64,000 bases of DNA from an uncultured Lachnospiraceae bacterium (GCA_910585075.1 CAJUED010000016.1:1-64000), one strand, 5' to 3'. Counted from the first letter of the stretch, positions 1 through 8,157 are shown. Numbers and translations are program-made. The notes: a model not told the origin generated them from the sequence alone.

Positions 1-59
1 AACTAAAAAATCCTTGAAAAATAAGGAAAAAAGACTTGACTTAATAGGGAGGTGTTAAA

Positions 60-413
60 ATGACAGACAGCGAAAAACTCAACTTATTACTGGAAAAAGT
101 AACCGGGATCGAAAATCGAATGGTCAGCTTTGAAAAGGATATGACGGACGTTAAAAAGGACATGACGGATGTTAAAAAAGAGATGACAGATGTTAAAAAA
201 GAGATGACGGTCGTTAAAAAAGAGATGACGGACATTAGAAAGGACATGACGGACGTTAAAAAAGAGATGACGGACATTAGAAAGGACATGGCGAACGTTA
301 AAGTAGATTTAAAGCGCCTGCACCACGATGACGAGCTGATACTGGATGAGGTGGAAAGAGTACACACGATTTTAAATAAGCATACGTCTAACAGAGCAAT
401 GCATATGGCATAA
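60..413 (+). CDS. Heptad-repeat coiled-coil protein
   Basis: This is a 117-residue protein with no recognised enzymatic domain. Residues 21-84 are about nine consecutive seven-residue units of the type MTDVKKD/E, each starting with Met, so a long charged coiled coil is very likely. The last 30 residues leave the strict repeat and are more mixed (LKRLHHDDELILDEVERVH). At DNA level the repeat is a 21-bp tandem array, which suggests growth by slippage. The start is supported by an AGGGAGGTG ribosome site 5 bases upstream. There is no signal peptide or membrane segment. Its upstream context is outside the window. It converges on uxaC and probably shares the hairpin at 424-461. Function unknown; it may oligomerise or act as a tether. 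Confidence 0.7.
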   Translation: MTDSEKLNLLLEKVTGIENRMVSFEKDMTDVKKDMTDVKKEMTDVKKEMTVVKKEMTDIRKDMTDVKKEMTDIRKDMANVKVDLKRLHHDDELILDEVERVHTILNKHTSNRAMHMA

Positions 414-423
414 TTGTTTAAAA

Positions 424-461
424 GTAAAAACGGGATGCAACAGTTTCCTGCACACCCCGTA
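424..461 (-). terminator. Terminator of uxaC, probably bidirectional
   Basis: Stem arms around 431-440 and 450-461 (ACGGG.TG pairing with CATCCCGT) are followed on the minus strand by TTTTTACTTTT. It lies between the convergent stops of the coiled-coil gene and uxaC. Confidence 0.7.
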
Positions 462-472
462 TCTACATTTAT

Positions 473-1888
473 CTATTTCGTTTCAAGATTAAATCCGAAA
501 TATCTGATTGCATTATTATAGGAAATTCCCTTAACAATTTTCTCAAGCTTCTTCATATCCTTCGGGTATTCTCCATTTTCCACCCATCCGCCGATTAAAT
601 CGCACAGGATTCTTCTGAAATATTCGTGTCTTGGATAGGAAAGAAAGCTTCTGGAATCGGTAAGCATTCCATTAAAGTTCCCCAACAGGCTTAAGTTTGC
701 AAGAGACGTCATCTGCTTGATCATGCCGGTCTTATTGTCGTTAAACCACCATGCGGAGCCCTGCTGTATCTTTCCAACCGCTTCCGAATTCTGGAAGCAC
801 CCAAGGATAGTGCCCAGGGCTTCGTCGTCGTTGGGATTTAAGCTGTACAGGATGGTTTTGGGCATGCTTCCTGTTTCGGCAAGGGCGTTCAAAAAGTCTG
901 CCGTCTCGCTGGAAGGGGCATAATTGTTGATACAGTCATAGCCCGTATCCGGTCCCAGCTTTGCGTACATTGCCTTGTTGTTATCGCGTTTGCATCCATA
1001 GTGAAGCTGCATGGCCCAGCCAAGTCTCGCATACTCTTTGGATACAAAAATCATAAACTCGGTTTTGAATTTCAGTTCTTCTTCTCTGGAAATCCCTTCT
1101 CCGTTTAGGCGCTTTGCAAAAATAGCCTCCACTTCCTCTGCAGTTGCCGGATTATACATTACATATTCCAGAGCATGGTCTGATGCCCGGCATCCGTAGC
1201 TGTCAAAGAAATCCATGCGCTTAACCAGGGCTTTCTTTAAATCCTCGAAGGATTTGATTTCCATATCGGCCGCTTTTGCCAGCTTATCTATATATTCCGC
1301 GTAATCCGGTTTTTCCAGATTCATTGCTTTATCGGGACGCCATGCGGGAAGTACCTGTACTTCGAAGCTCTCATCCTCCGCAATCATCTTGTGCCATCTC
1401 AAATCATCCGCCGGATCGTCTGTGGTGCAGATTAAGGTTACGTTGGACTGACGGATTAAATTTCTCGCGCTCATGGAAGGATCCTGAAGCTTGCTGTTGC
1501 AAAGGTTCCACACTTCCTCTGCCGTATCTGCGCCTAATACTCCATGATAACCGAAATATCTCTGCAATTCTAAGTGGCTCCAGTGGAATAAGGGATTCCC
1601 GATAGCTTTATCCAGGGTTTCCGCCCATTTCTGGAACTTCTCCCGGTCCGGTGCATCTCCGGTGATGTAATACTCCTCCACGCCGTTTGAACGCATCTGG
1701 CGCCATTTGTAATGGTCTCCCCCCAGCCATACCTGGGTGATGTTCTCAAACTTTCTGTCCTCGGCAATTTCCTGGGGATTGATGTGACAGTGATAATCCA
1801 GAACAGGTACCTTTGCGGCAAAGTTGTGGTAGAGCTCCTGTGCGGTTTCGGTGCTAAGGAGAAAGTTCTCGTCCATAAATTGTTTCAT
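473..1888 (-). CDS. uxaC: Glucuronate isomerase UxaC
   Basis: At 471 residues this is full length for the family. The enzyme interconverts D-glucuronate and D-fructuronate, and D-galacturonate and D-tagaturonate, the first cytoplasmic step of hexuronate breakdown. Family signatures include the N-terminal metal-site stretch VLDYHCHINPQEIAED (about residues 29-44), the LGGDHYKWRQMR segment (about 55-66) and the C-terminal LTDSRSFLSYPRHEYFRRIL. The start has GGAGG 10 bases upstream. It is the last gene of the minus-strand regulator-TRAP-uxaC series, and uxaA-uxaB diverge on the other side of the regulator, which together gives a hexuronate catabolic locus. A candidate private promoter lies at 1935-1963. 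Confidence 0.97.
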   Translation of the reverse strand: MKQFMDENFLLSTETAQELYHNFAAKVPVLDYHCHINPQEIAEDRKFENITQVWLGGDHYKWRQMRSNGVEEYYITGDAPDREKFQKWAETLDKAIGNPLFHWSHLELQRYFGYHGVLGADTAEEVWNLCNSKLQDPSMSARNLIRQSNVTLICTTDDPADDLRWHKMIAEDESFEVQVLPAWRPDKAMNLEKPDYAEYIDKLAKAADMEIKSFEDLKKALVKRMDFFDSYGCRASDHALEYVMYNPATAEEVEAIFAKRLNGEGISREEELKFKTEFMIFVSKEYARLGWAMQLHYGCKRDNNKAMYAKLGPDTGYDCINNYAPSSETADFLNALAETGSMPKTILYSLNPNDDEALGTILGCFQNSEAVGKIQQGSAWWFNDNKTGMIKQMTSLANLSLLGNFNGMLTDSRSFLSYPRHEYFRRILCDLIGGWVENGEYPKDMKKLEKIVKGISYNNAIRYFGFNLETK

Positions 1889-1934
1889 TTTTTGAATACC
1901 TCCAATACTTTTTATAGTTTACCTTCTTTCATTT

Positions 1935-1963
1935 AGTATAAAACGAATTTGTGCTGTGGGCAA
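1935..1963 (-). promoter_or_regulatory. Candidate promoter for uxaC
   Basis: On the minus strand TTGCCC (1958-1963) and TATACT (1935-1940) are separated by 17 bases, about 47 bases before the uxaC start. It could allow uxaC transcription independent of the transporter genes. Confidence 0.45.
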
Positions 1964-1991
1964 GGTTTTAACGTGTAAAAAGATGAATGAT

Positions 1992-3299
1992 TTACACATA
2001 TCCCAACAGACTCGGAAGCCACAGGGAAATCTGCGGAATGTAAGTTACCAGCAGCAGTACGATAAAGATTGCGGCGAAGTAAATCAGGAGTTGTTTGATG
2101 ACTGTCTCTATTTTTACGCCGCCTACTTTTACGCCTACAAACAGGGTGGTGCCTACCGGTGGAGTGATGGTGCCGATGCACAGGTTGAAAATCATCATGA
2201 TGCCAAAGTGCACGGTGTTCATTCCCAGAGCCTGACATACCGGAAGGAATATAGGGGTAAAAATCAGGCAGGCAGGGGTCATGTCCATGAAGGTTCCCAC
2301 GATCAACAGGATCAGGTTAATCATCAGGAGAATCACAATTTTATTGTTGCTGATGGAGAGAAGGCCTGTGGATACCAGGGCAGGTATGTTGGTGAAGGCC
2401 ATAACCCATGACATAATGCTGGAAACGCCAATCAGGAATATGATGATGCCTGTCATTTCCGCGCTTTCTTTTAAAATCTGCGGTATATCTGAAATTTTGA
2501 TGGATTTGTACACAAACAGGGACAAAATCAGGCTGTAGACCACTGCAACTACCGATCCTTCCGTGGCTGTGAAAATACCGCCGATAATACCGCCAATTAC
2601 AATGATAATCAGTAAAAGGCAGGGAAGGGCCTGGATGAAAATATTCCATTTTTCTTTGGCCGTAAAATTTGTGTTACTTCTGTATCCACGCTTTTTTGCT
2701 ATGATAAAGATAACCAGCATGCAGGCAAGGCCCCACAAAAATCCGGGAATGTAGCCTGCCATAAACAGAGCCGCCACGGATGTACCACCGCTGACCAGTG
2801 AAAACGTGATCATAACGTTACTGGGGGGAATCAAAAGCCCTGTGGGCGCCGTTGCTATATTTGCCGCTGCGGAAAAGTTAGGGTCATAGCCCTCGTCCTT
2901 CTCAATCGGCCCAATGATGGAGCCCATTGCGGAAGCTGCCGCCGTACCGGAACCTGAAATAGCGCCGAACAGCATGTTTGCAAGCACGTTTGTCTGTGCC
3001 AGCGCACCTGGGGTACGCCCTGTAACCACCTTTGCAAGATTGATCAGACGCACGGCGATACCGCCTTTGTTCATGATGTTGCCTGCCAGGATAAAAAACG
3101 GAATCGCCAAAAGGCTGAATACCGATATACCTGAAAAAATTCTCTGGGCGCCGGTAAGCACCGCAACCTCCGTATCCATGATTGGCAGAATCGCGCACAC
3201 AGAAGATATCCCCAAGGCTACCGCAATGGGAACCCCTGCGATCAAAAGTACTGCCAATACGATTAAAATAATTAGTCCACATACTAATGCAATATTCAT
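1992..3299 (-). CDS. dctM: TRAP transporter large permease DctM
   Basis: This 435-residue protein, hydrophobic almost throughout, has the family pattern of about 12 membrane helices. Recognisable segments are IFSGISVFSLLAIPFFILAG near residue 55 and the Gly/Ala-rich FGAISGSGTAAASAMGSI stretch near 112-129. The large subunit forms the ion-coupled channel of a tripartite ATP-independent periplasmic-type transporter. Context implies hexuronate as substrate (inference), since the binding protein, small permease, uxaC, uxaA, uxaB and a LacI regulator surround it. The start is supported by AGAGG with 6 bases to the ATG. The 190-base gap to dctQ holds a hairpin and two intergenic repeats, unusual for subunits that are often fused or overlapping. 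Confidence 0.95.
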   Translation of the reverse strand: MNIALVCGLIILIVLAVLLIAGVPIAVALGISSVCAILPIMDTEVAVLTGAQRIFSGISVFSLLAIPFFILAGNIMNKGGIAVRLINLAKVVTGRTPGALAQTNVLANMLFGAISGSGTAAASAMGSIIGPIEKDEGYDPNFSAAANIATAPTGLLIPPSNVMITFSLVSGGTSVAALFMAGYIPGFLWGLACMLVIFIIAKKRGYRSNTNFTAKEKWNIFIQALPCLLLIIIVIGGIIGGIFTATEGSVVAVVYSLILSLFVYKSIKISDIPQILKESAEMTGIIIFLIGVSSIMSWVMAFTNIPALVSTGLLSISNNKIVILLMINLILLIVGTFMDMTPACLIFTPIFLPVCQALGMNTVHFGIMMIFNLCIGTITPPVGTTLFVGVKVGGVKIETVIKQLLIYFAAIFIVLLLVTYIPQISLWLPSLLGYV

Positions 3300-3331
3300 A
3301 TTAATCCTCTAATCCTCCATTCTTGCCGACA

Positions 3332-3347
3332 GCCCGCAAATTTGGGC
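3332..3347. repeat. GCCCGCAAATTTGGGC intergenic motif copy
   Basis: Near-palindromic motif in the dctQ-dctM gap. Related copies occur at 45043-45060, 47920-47933 and more weakly 25188-25202, always between co-directional genes and just upstream of a start. Confidence 0.45.
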
Positions 3348-3410
3348 GTCAGCATATCTTGATGAAGAAAGCCTGTTCTCCAAGGCATTCTTCTTGCGTG
3401 AAGTCTTACC

Positions 3411-3443
3411 AACAAGCCGACCCGCCAAGCGTGACGGCGTTTG
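3411..3443 (-). repeat. Dispersed 34-bp intergenic repeat, copy 1
   Basis: Minus-strand reading begins CAAACGCCGTCACGCTTGGC and ends GGGTCGGCTTGTT. Five other copies in the window match it at 6338-6370, 15688-15722, 27871-27907, 43506-43539 and 48763-48796. All are intergenic. Confidence 0.6.
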
Positions 3444-3445
3444 GA

Positions 3446-3478
3446 GTTCTTGGTCCGCGTTTTTTGCGGGCTTAGAAC
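3446..3478 (-). other. Intergenic hairpin between dctQ and dctM
   Basis: Arms 3446-3458 and 3466-3478 pair over 13 positions with one mismatch when G-U is allowed, around a T/A-rich loop. It starts 12 bases past the dctQ stop, so it may stabilise the upstream messenger or attenuate dctM. Confidence 0.5.
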
Positions 3479-3489
3479 TTATCTTCACA

Positions 3490-3993
3490 CTATTCTTTCA
3501 CTTCCCGCTGGGCTCTTTCAACTCCTGTAATCAAATCCACCAGATTTAAAATGGAGTAAACCACAATCAAAACACCTGAAAGAGGTATAATTGTGTACAC
3601 CACGCCCATAGGAATCCCAAGGGAAGCCGTTGACTGGGTCATGGTCAGGTCCATGATTGTAACGCCCCCGTAAATCATAACGCTGCCTGCTAAAATGACA
3701 ATCAAAATTTCACTGATAATATTTAACACTTTCTGACCGGCTTTTCCCAGTTTATCCGCCGCAAAGCCCATCCGCATATGGTCTCTTTTACCAAACACAT
3801 AGGCGCTGGCCAAAAGGGCCATCCAGGTAAAGCTGTATGTGAGCAGTTCCTCAGACACGGTACTTGGCCTTCTGAAGATAAAACGGGTCAAAATCTGATA
3901 GGTTCCAATCACCACCATTGCCGCAAAAATCACAGCACACGCACTGCTTAAAACAAGATCTATCCACTTGCGAATTTTATGTAACACTTCCAT
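3490..3993 (-). CDS. dctQ: TRAP transporter small permease DctQ
   Basis: About 167 residues with four predicted membrane helices. Family features are the first helix with GTYQILTRFIFRRPSTVSEE and the second with FTWMALLASAYVFGKRDHMRM. DctQ pairs with DctM in the membrane and helps dock the substrate-binding protein. Two ATGs compete: one at 4005 lies only 1 base after AAGGAG, and the one at 3993 lies 13 bases after it. Neither spacing is ideal. I prefer 3993, which gives MEVLHKIRKW, a normal-looking start for the family. It sits between dctP and dctM in the order found in TRAP operons. Confidence 0.9.
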   Translation of the reverse strand: MEVLHKIRKWIDLVLSSACAVIFAAMVVIGTYQILTRFIFRRPSTVSEELLTYSFTWMALLASAYVFGKRDHMRMGFAADKLGKAGQKVLNIISEILIVILAGSVMIYGGVTIMDLTMTQSTASLGIPMGVVYTIIPLSGVLIVVYSILNLVDLITGVERAQREVKE

Positions 3994-4026
3994 CTTTATA
4001 ACCATACTCCTTTCTCAACGTGCGAA

Positions 4027-4045
4027 TTTGTGCCCGGGGCACAAA
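4027..4045. other. Perfect 9-bp palindrome before dctQ
   Basis: TTTGTGCCC and GGGCACAAA flank one base. It lies just upstream of the dctQ ribosome site, inside the dctP-dctQ gap. Confidence 0.5.
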
Positions 4046-4063
4046 CAATCCGAGGTGTAATTT

Positions 4064-4104
4064 AGAAATTCTTAGCAGGTGTACTTTGACCGCTTAGAAT
4101 TTCT
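4064..4104 (-). other. Hairpin after dctP
   Basis: Arms 4064-4076 and 4092-4104 (AGAAATTCTTAGC against GCTTAGAATTTCT) have one mismatch and a 15-base loop, 10 bases after the dctP stop. No long T-run follows. A hairpin here commonly keeps binding-protein messenger above that of the membrane subunits (inference). Confidence 0.5.
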
Positions 4105-4113
4105 TTACACACT

Positions 4114-5142
4114 TCACTCCTGCGCATATTTTTCATTGATTTCCTGAATGTGGTCGTAAAGCTCCCTGATGTTGGGATTCTCATCCAGCATATCCTGCTG
4201 TACATCCACTACTTTATCCTTAAAGACCTCCACATCCACATCTATAAATTCCACGCCCATATCGTTTATGGCAATGTTTTTTGCTTCCTCCACCTGCTCA
4301 TCCCAGTATTTCATTTCCTCCTCGGTGGAAATCAGCGCGGCATCCAGAAAGATTTGATATTCCTCGTCGCTCAGGCCCTCCAAAAATTTCAGATTGCCAA
4401 TGAGCATATCCGGTACCATCTGGTGTTTATTGTAGGAATAATACTTTGCAACCTCTCCATGCTTATTGTTGGTAAGGGCAAGCTCGTTATTTTCCGCGCC
4501 GTCGATTACGCCCTGCTGAATGGCGGTATACACCTCGCCGAAGCTCATAGGGGACGCCGCCGCGCCAAAAGCATTGGCCATATTCACACTGGCCGGGCTC
4601 TGCTGCACGCGCATCTTAAGCCCTTTTAAGTCATCCGGTGTATGAATTGGTTTCTTGGCATAAAAACTTCTCGTGCCTGCATTGTACCAGGTCAGCACCC
4701 GAAAGCCCGCTGCGTTGGTGGATTCATAAGCCTGCTGCATGTAATCCACATCGTTCATCACTTCATGGTAAGCTTCCTCCGATGTAAACAGATAAGGCAT
4801 ACTGAACACTTCATACACGTCTGCAAAATTTTCCAGATTGGCGGTTCCTGCCACAACAAAATCAATGGCTCCCGTCTGTGTCAGCTCAATCGCCTTCTGG
4901 GCTCCTCCCAAAAGCTCATTAGGGTAAATCTGAACTTCGTATTTATCCCCTAAGTTTTCCTCAATGTACTCTTTAAATTTTAAAAGCCCCAAATGTTCCG
5001 GATGGGTCTCCGACTGAGCATGGGAAATGCGGATGATTCTCTTATCGCTTTTGATGGATGCACATCCGCTAAGACCCGCGAGGCACCCTGCAAAAAGGCT
5101 TGCGCTCAAAATGAGTGCGCCTAGTTTCTTGATTCCTTTCAT
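4114..5142 (-). CDS. dctP: TRAP substrate-binding lipoprotein DctP
   Basis: About 342 residues. The N-terminus MKGIKKLGALILSASLFAGC followed by a Gly/Ser-rich stretch is a lipoprotein signal, with Cys about 20 as a likely lipidation site, so the protein acts on the outside of the membrane. Family motifs include AIELTQTGAIDFVV, SMPYLF and the conserved binding segment GLKMRVQQSPASVNMANAFG, whose Arg contacts the substrate carboxylate in characterised members. That fits a hexuronate ligand, as does the locus. An ATG 93 bases further upstream is open, but the start at 5142 has GGAGG and AGAGGA upstream and gives the signal peptide directly. The leader carries a strong palindrome and a cre-like site. 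Confidence 0.94.
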   Translation of the reverse strand: MKGIKKLGALILSASLFAGCLAGLSGCASIKSDKRIIRISHAQSETHPEHLGLLKFKEYIEENLGDKYEVQIYPNELLGGAQKAIELTQTGAIDFVVAGTANLENFADVYEVFSMPYLFTSEEAYHEVMNDVDYMQQAYESTNAAGFRVLTWYNAGTRSFYAKKPIHTPDDLKGLKMRVQQSPASVNMANAFGAAASPMSFGEVYTAIQQGVIDGAENNELALTNNKHGEVAKYYSYNKHQMVPDMLIGNLKFLEGLSDEEYQIFLDAALISTEEEMKYWDEQVEEAKNIAINDMGVEFIDVDVEVFKDKVVDVQQDMLDENPNIRELYDHIQEINEKYAQE

Positions 5143-5164
5143 GTTTTCCTCTTTTCCTCCATTC

Positions 5165-5205
5165 CGAAGCGCTTTCGACGAGTATATACCCATGTATATA
5201 CTCGT
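5165..5205 (-). promoter_or_regulatory. dctP leader: cre-like site and 12-bp palindrome
   Basis: At 5178-5205, ACGAGTATATAC and its exact reverse complement flank four bases. Next to it (5165-5177) lies CGAAGCGCTTTCG, whose core resembles the CcpA catabolite-responsive element consensus. Both sit 23-63 bases before the dctP start. The roles as operator or leader hairpin are inferred. Confidence 0.5.
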
Positions 5206-5320
5206 TTCCATGTATGCTCTTTCACATAAGAACACCGGTAAAACCCTAATTCTGCCCTGGGTGGCGGAATTCGCGGCGCTTCAACACAAATTCCACTTGG
5301 ACAGGTTGCCGGTTTTCAAG

Positions 5321-6316
5321 TCAAAAGTCAGTTGTATGGCGTTTGATCAAGTGGCACTTCACCATAGTTTTTTGTCTGATTTCTTCCCCGCCAAGCAGTG
5401 CCATCATAGAATCAATCGCCGTCCTGCACAGAATTTCACCTCTGGCGTCCACCGTGGTGAGTTCCGGCTCGCAACTGATGGAAAGCTCCGAATTGTTATA
5501 ACCTACGACACTGATCTCCCCCGGAACGGAAATTCCCCTGGCCCTGGCATATTTCAAAGCGCCTATGGCCAGCCCGTCCTCTGTTGCAATCACACTGTCA
5601 AACGCAAGATCCCTGCAAAGTAAGAGCCTGTCTCTGGTACCGTGAATAGAATTTTCCGTATAAAGGGTCAATTCCTCCGGAACCGGTAAACCATGTTTTT
5701 GATGGGCGTCCTCGTATCCTTTCCGTTTCTGCATTGCGCTGAAGGACTCCGAATTGCTCAGGAAAAGAATTCTCTTTTTCCCGGCAAAAATAAGCTCCTC
5801 TGTGGCGTCGTATACTGCCTGATAATCATCTGCAAGAGTACAGTAAATATTTTCACCCTCTATAAAACCGTTGATCATAAATACCGGAATCTGCCGGGCA
5901 ACTTCATTGATATAAGAAGTCTCCTCGCCCGCACCCCCTGCATAATTGGAACCAATCAGCACAAGCGCGTCGATTCTTTTATTTAAAATCAGCTCCACGG
6001 CCTGACGTTTATCCTCCTCGTCGTAACCACTGCAATACAAAATACAGTCATAGCCATACCCCCGCAGATTCTTTTCCAGATAAGCCACTGCCTTTGCCAT
6101 GTAATTGTCAGAAACATCAGGACAGACCAGACCTACTGATTTCATGGAGTTAAGTCCCAATCCTCTGGCAAATACATTGGGCGTATAGTGGTTTTCTTCC
6201 ATGACTCTTAAAACCTTCTCTTTGGTTTTATCGTTGACCTTGGGACTGTCATTGACCACTCTTGATACGGTTGCTATGGATACTCCGGCTAACTTTGCAA
6301 TGTCGTAAATGTTCAC
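5321..6316 (-). CDS. LacI-family regulator of the hexuronate locus
   Basis: 331 residues, typical for LacI/GalR. Residues 2-22 form the helix-turn-helix (IYDIAKLAGVSIATVSRVVN), followed by the hinge NHYTPNVFARGL and a periplasmic-binding-like effector domain (GLVCPDVSDNY, LVLIGSNY, DSVIATEDGLAIGALKYARARG). The start codon is GTG, preceded by AAGGAAGTG. It is divergent from uxaA and upstream of the transporter genes. Its own promoter and the uxaA promoter each carry the palindrome TGTAAG-CC-CTTACA, so autorepression and control of uxaA-uxaB are likely. It plays the role ExuR/UxuR-type proteins play elsewhere; the effector is presumably a hexuronate or a downstream intermediate (inference). Confidence 0.93.
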   Translation of the reverse strand: MNIYDIAKLAGVSIATVSRVVNDSPKVNDKTKEKVLRVMEENHYTPNVFARGLGLNSMKSVGLVCPDVSDNYMAKAVAYLEKNLRGYGYDCILYCSGYDEEDKRQAVELILNKRIDALVLIGSNYAGGAGEETSYINEVARQIPVFMINGFIEGENIYCTLADDYQAVYDATEELIFAGKKRILFLSNSESFSAMQKRKGYEDAHQKHGLPVPEELTLYTENSIHGTRDRLLLCRDLAFDSVIATEDGLAIGALKYARARGISVPGEISVVGYNNSELSISCEPELTTVDARGEILCRTAIDSMMALLGGEEIRQKTMVKCHLIKRHTTDF

Positions 6317-6337
6317 ATTCTCACTTCCTTCTAATTT

Positions 6338-6370
6338 AATATGCCGACTCGCGAAACGTGACGGCGTATG
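6338..6370 (-). repeat. Dispersed 34-bp intergenic repeat, copy 2
   Basis: Minus-strand reading CATACGCCGTCACGTTTCGC then GAGTCGGCATATT. It lies in the untranslated leader of the LacI-family gene, downstream of its promoter and operator. Confidence 0.55.
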
Positions 6371-6376
6371 ATTTTG

Positions 6377-6396
6377 AAGTGTAAGCCCTTACACTT
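6377..6396. promoter_or_regulatory. LacI-type operator at the regulator promoter
   Basis: A 9-bp perfect inverted repeat, AAGTGTAAG and CTTACACTT around CC. It begins 6 bases downstream of the regulator -10 box on the minus strand, so bound repressor would block its own gene. Confidence 0.75.
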
Positions 6397-6402
6397 ATAT
6401 TC

Positions 6403-6430
6403 ATTATATCACGCGTTTTTCAAAGTTCAA
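6403..6430 (-). promoter_or_regulatory. Promoter of the LacI-family regulator
   Basis: On the minus strand TTGAAC (6425-6430) and a perfect TATAAT (6403-6408) with a 16-base spacer. It may also drive dctP-dctQ-dctM. Confidence 0.7.
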
Positions 6431-6525
6431 CTCTTATCCGACTGGCATTTTAGACGATTTTTCGAATCATTTTTTGGTTATTTCGCCGATTTTATATTTT
6501 TATATTTATTTTTCCCTATTTTGTA

Positions 6526-6552
6526 TTGACGGAATTTTCTTTTTGATATAAT
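6526..6552 (+). promoter_or_regulatory. Promoter of uxaA-uxaB
   Basis: TTGACG (6526-6531) and TATAAT (6547-6552) separated by 15 bases; TATTGA at 6524-6529 gives a 17-base spacer. The operator at 6558-6571 starts 6 bases after the -10 box. Confidence 0.65.
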
Positions 6553-6557
6553 TTGAA

Positions 6558-6571
6558 TGTAAGCCCTTACA
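6558..6571. promoter_or_regulatory. LacI-type operator at the uxaA promoter
   Basis: TGTAAG-CC-CTTACA, identical over 14 bases to the core of the operator at 6377-6396. It overlaps the expected transcription start of uxaA. Confidence 0.75.
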
Positions 6572-6630
6572 CTGTTGAAATTGCTTTAATAAGACACTGT
6601 TCCTCAAAGGACAGTATGGAGGATTCACAC

Positions 6631-8112
6631 ATGGAAACTTTTTTAAAAATACATCCGGATGATAAAGTGGCGGTTGCCTTAAAGCCTCTCTCAAAGGGAA
6701 CCACCCTCTCCGTGGACGGAATGACCGTCACTTTATCCGAGGATATTCCTCAGGGCCATAAATTTGCCCTTTTCCCTGTGAAGGCGGATGAACCGGTGAT
6801 AAAATACGGTTCTCCCATAGGGATTGCCCGGGAAGACATTGCCCCCGGTACCTGGATTCATACACACAATATGAAAACCGGACTTGGGGATTTACTCACC
6901 TACACTTACCAGCCGGTCAACGTTTCCCTTCCATCCACCGAGCCCGGTTATTTTCAGGGATATCGAAGGAAAGACGGTTCCGTAGGAGTGAGAAATGAAG
7001 TCTGGATCATTCCTACCGTTGGCTGCGTCAATAACATTGCCACAGCCATTGAGCGGCAGGCCCAGCAATATGTGCAGGGAACCATTGACGCTGTTGCAGC
7101 CTTTCCTCATCCTTACGGCTGTTCCCAGATGGGTGACGATCAGGAGCACACCAGGCAGATATTGGCCGACCTGATAGGCCATCCCAATGCAGGCGGCGTG
7201 TTGGTATTAGGCCTTGGCTGTGAAAACAGCAACATTGACGAGCTGAAAAGGTATATCGGCGCCTATGATGAAAACCGGGTGAAATTTCTGGTATCCCAGG
7301 AATCCGAAAACGAGATTGAGGACGGCCTTGGTCTCATCAAAGAGCTTGCCGCATATGCCGGAGGCTTTCACCGGGAACCTATAAGCTGCAGCGAACTGAT
7401 CATCGGTATGAAATGCGGCGGCTCGGACGGGCTCTCCGGCATTACCGCCAACCCTGCGGTGGGACGTTTTTCCGACCTGTTAATTTCAAAAGGCGGTACT
7501 ACCATTCTCACGGAAGTTCCTGAAATGTTCGGCGCGGAGACGCTGCTCATGAACCGCTGTGAAAATAAGGAGCTGTTTGAAAAAACCGTCTCCCTTATCA
7601 ATGATTTTAAAAATTATTTTACCAGCCACAATCAGACCATCTATGAGAATCCTTCCCCCGGCAATAAAAAGGGCGGGATTTCCACACTGGAGGACAAATC
7701 CATGGGCTGTACCCAGAAATCCGGCTCCGCGCCGGTAAAGGGCGTGCTCTCCTATGGCGAGAAGGTCTCCGCGAAAGGCTTAAACCTTTTAAGCGCTCCC
7801 GGCAACGACCTGGTGGCTTCCACTGCACTGGCCGCCTCAGGGGCCCATATCGTACTCTTTACTACCGGAAGGGGAACGCCCTTTGCCTCCCCGGTTCCCA
7901 CCGTTAAAATTTCCAGCAATACCCCTCTTTATGAGCACAAAAAAAATTGGATTGATTTTAACTGCGGCTCTTTAGTGGACGGAAAGCCTATGGAGCTGCT
8001 TGGTCAGGAGCTTTTTGATTACGTGGTGGCGGTTGCCTCCGGGCAGAAGGTAAAGGCTGAGGAAGCGGGCTTCCATGATATGGCTATTTTTAAGCAGGGG
8101 GTTACACTCTGA
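6631..8112 (+). CDS. uxaA: Altronate dehydratase UxaA
   Basis: About 493 residues, normal for the fused form. The enzyme dehydrates D-altronate to 2-keto-3-deoxygluconate in galacturonate breakdown. The N-terminal 90 residues form the SAF domain (METFLKIHPDDKVAVALKPL...HTHNMKTGLG), followed by the large catalytic domain (FQGYRRKDGSVGVRNEVWIIPTVGCVNN, FPHPYGCSQMGDD, LGLGCENSN, GMKCGGSDGLSGITANPA). The start at 6631 has GGAGG 8 bases upstream. An open frame reaches back to 6553 but would run through the operator. It is the first gene of a two-gene operon with uxaB, 45 bases downstream, and the operator at its promoter implies control by the divergent LacI protein. Confidence 0.97.
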   Translation: METFLKIHPDDKVAVALKPLSKGTTLSVDGMTVTLSEDIPQGHKFALFPVKADEPVIKYGSPIGIAREDIAPGTWIHTHNMKTGLGDLLTYTYQPVNVSLPSTEPGYFQGYRRKDGSVGVRNEVWIIPTVGCVNNIATAIERQAQQYVQGTIDAVAAFPHPYGCSQMGDDQEHTRQILADLIGHPNAGGVLVLGLGCENSNIDELKRYIGAYDENRVKFLVSQESENEIEDGLGLIKELAAYAGGFHREPISCSELIIGMKCGGSDGLSGITANPAVGRFSDLLISKGGTTILTEVPEMFGAETLLMNRCENKELFEKTVSLINDFKNYFTSHNQTIYENPSPGNKKGGISTLEDKSMGCTQKSGSAPVKGVLSYGEKVSAKGLNLLSAPGNDLVASTALAASGAHIVLFTTGRGTPFASPVPTVKISSNTPLYEHKKNWIDFNCGSLVDGKPMELLGQELFDYVVAVASGQKVKAEEAGFHDMAIFKQGVTL

Positions 8113-8157
8113 TTCTAACTAAAAAAGATATTTTTAAAAAGAAAGGTATTTTATAAT

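Noticed and set aside
120..311. Possible CRISPR-like array
   Set aside because: The 21-bp units are contiguous without spacers and encode protein heptads.
41..367. 108-residue Ser/Phe-repeat open frame on the minus strand
   Set aside because: It is the complement of the 21-bp repeat array of the coiled-coil gene and has no ribosome site.
5027..5623. 198-residue plus-strand open frame across dctP start and the LacI gene
   Set aside because: Antisense to two well-supported genes and to their promoter region; composition looks like a shadow frame.
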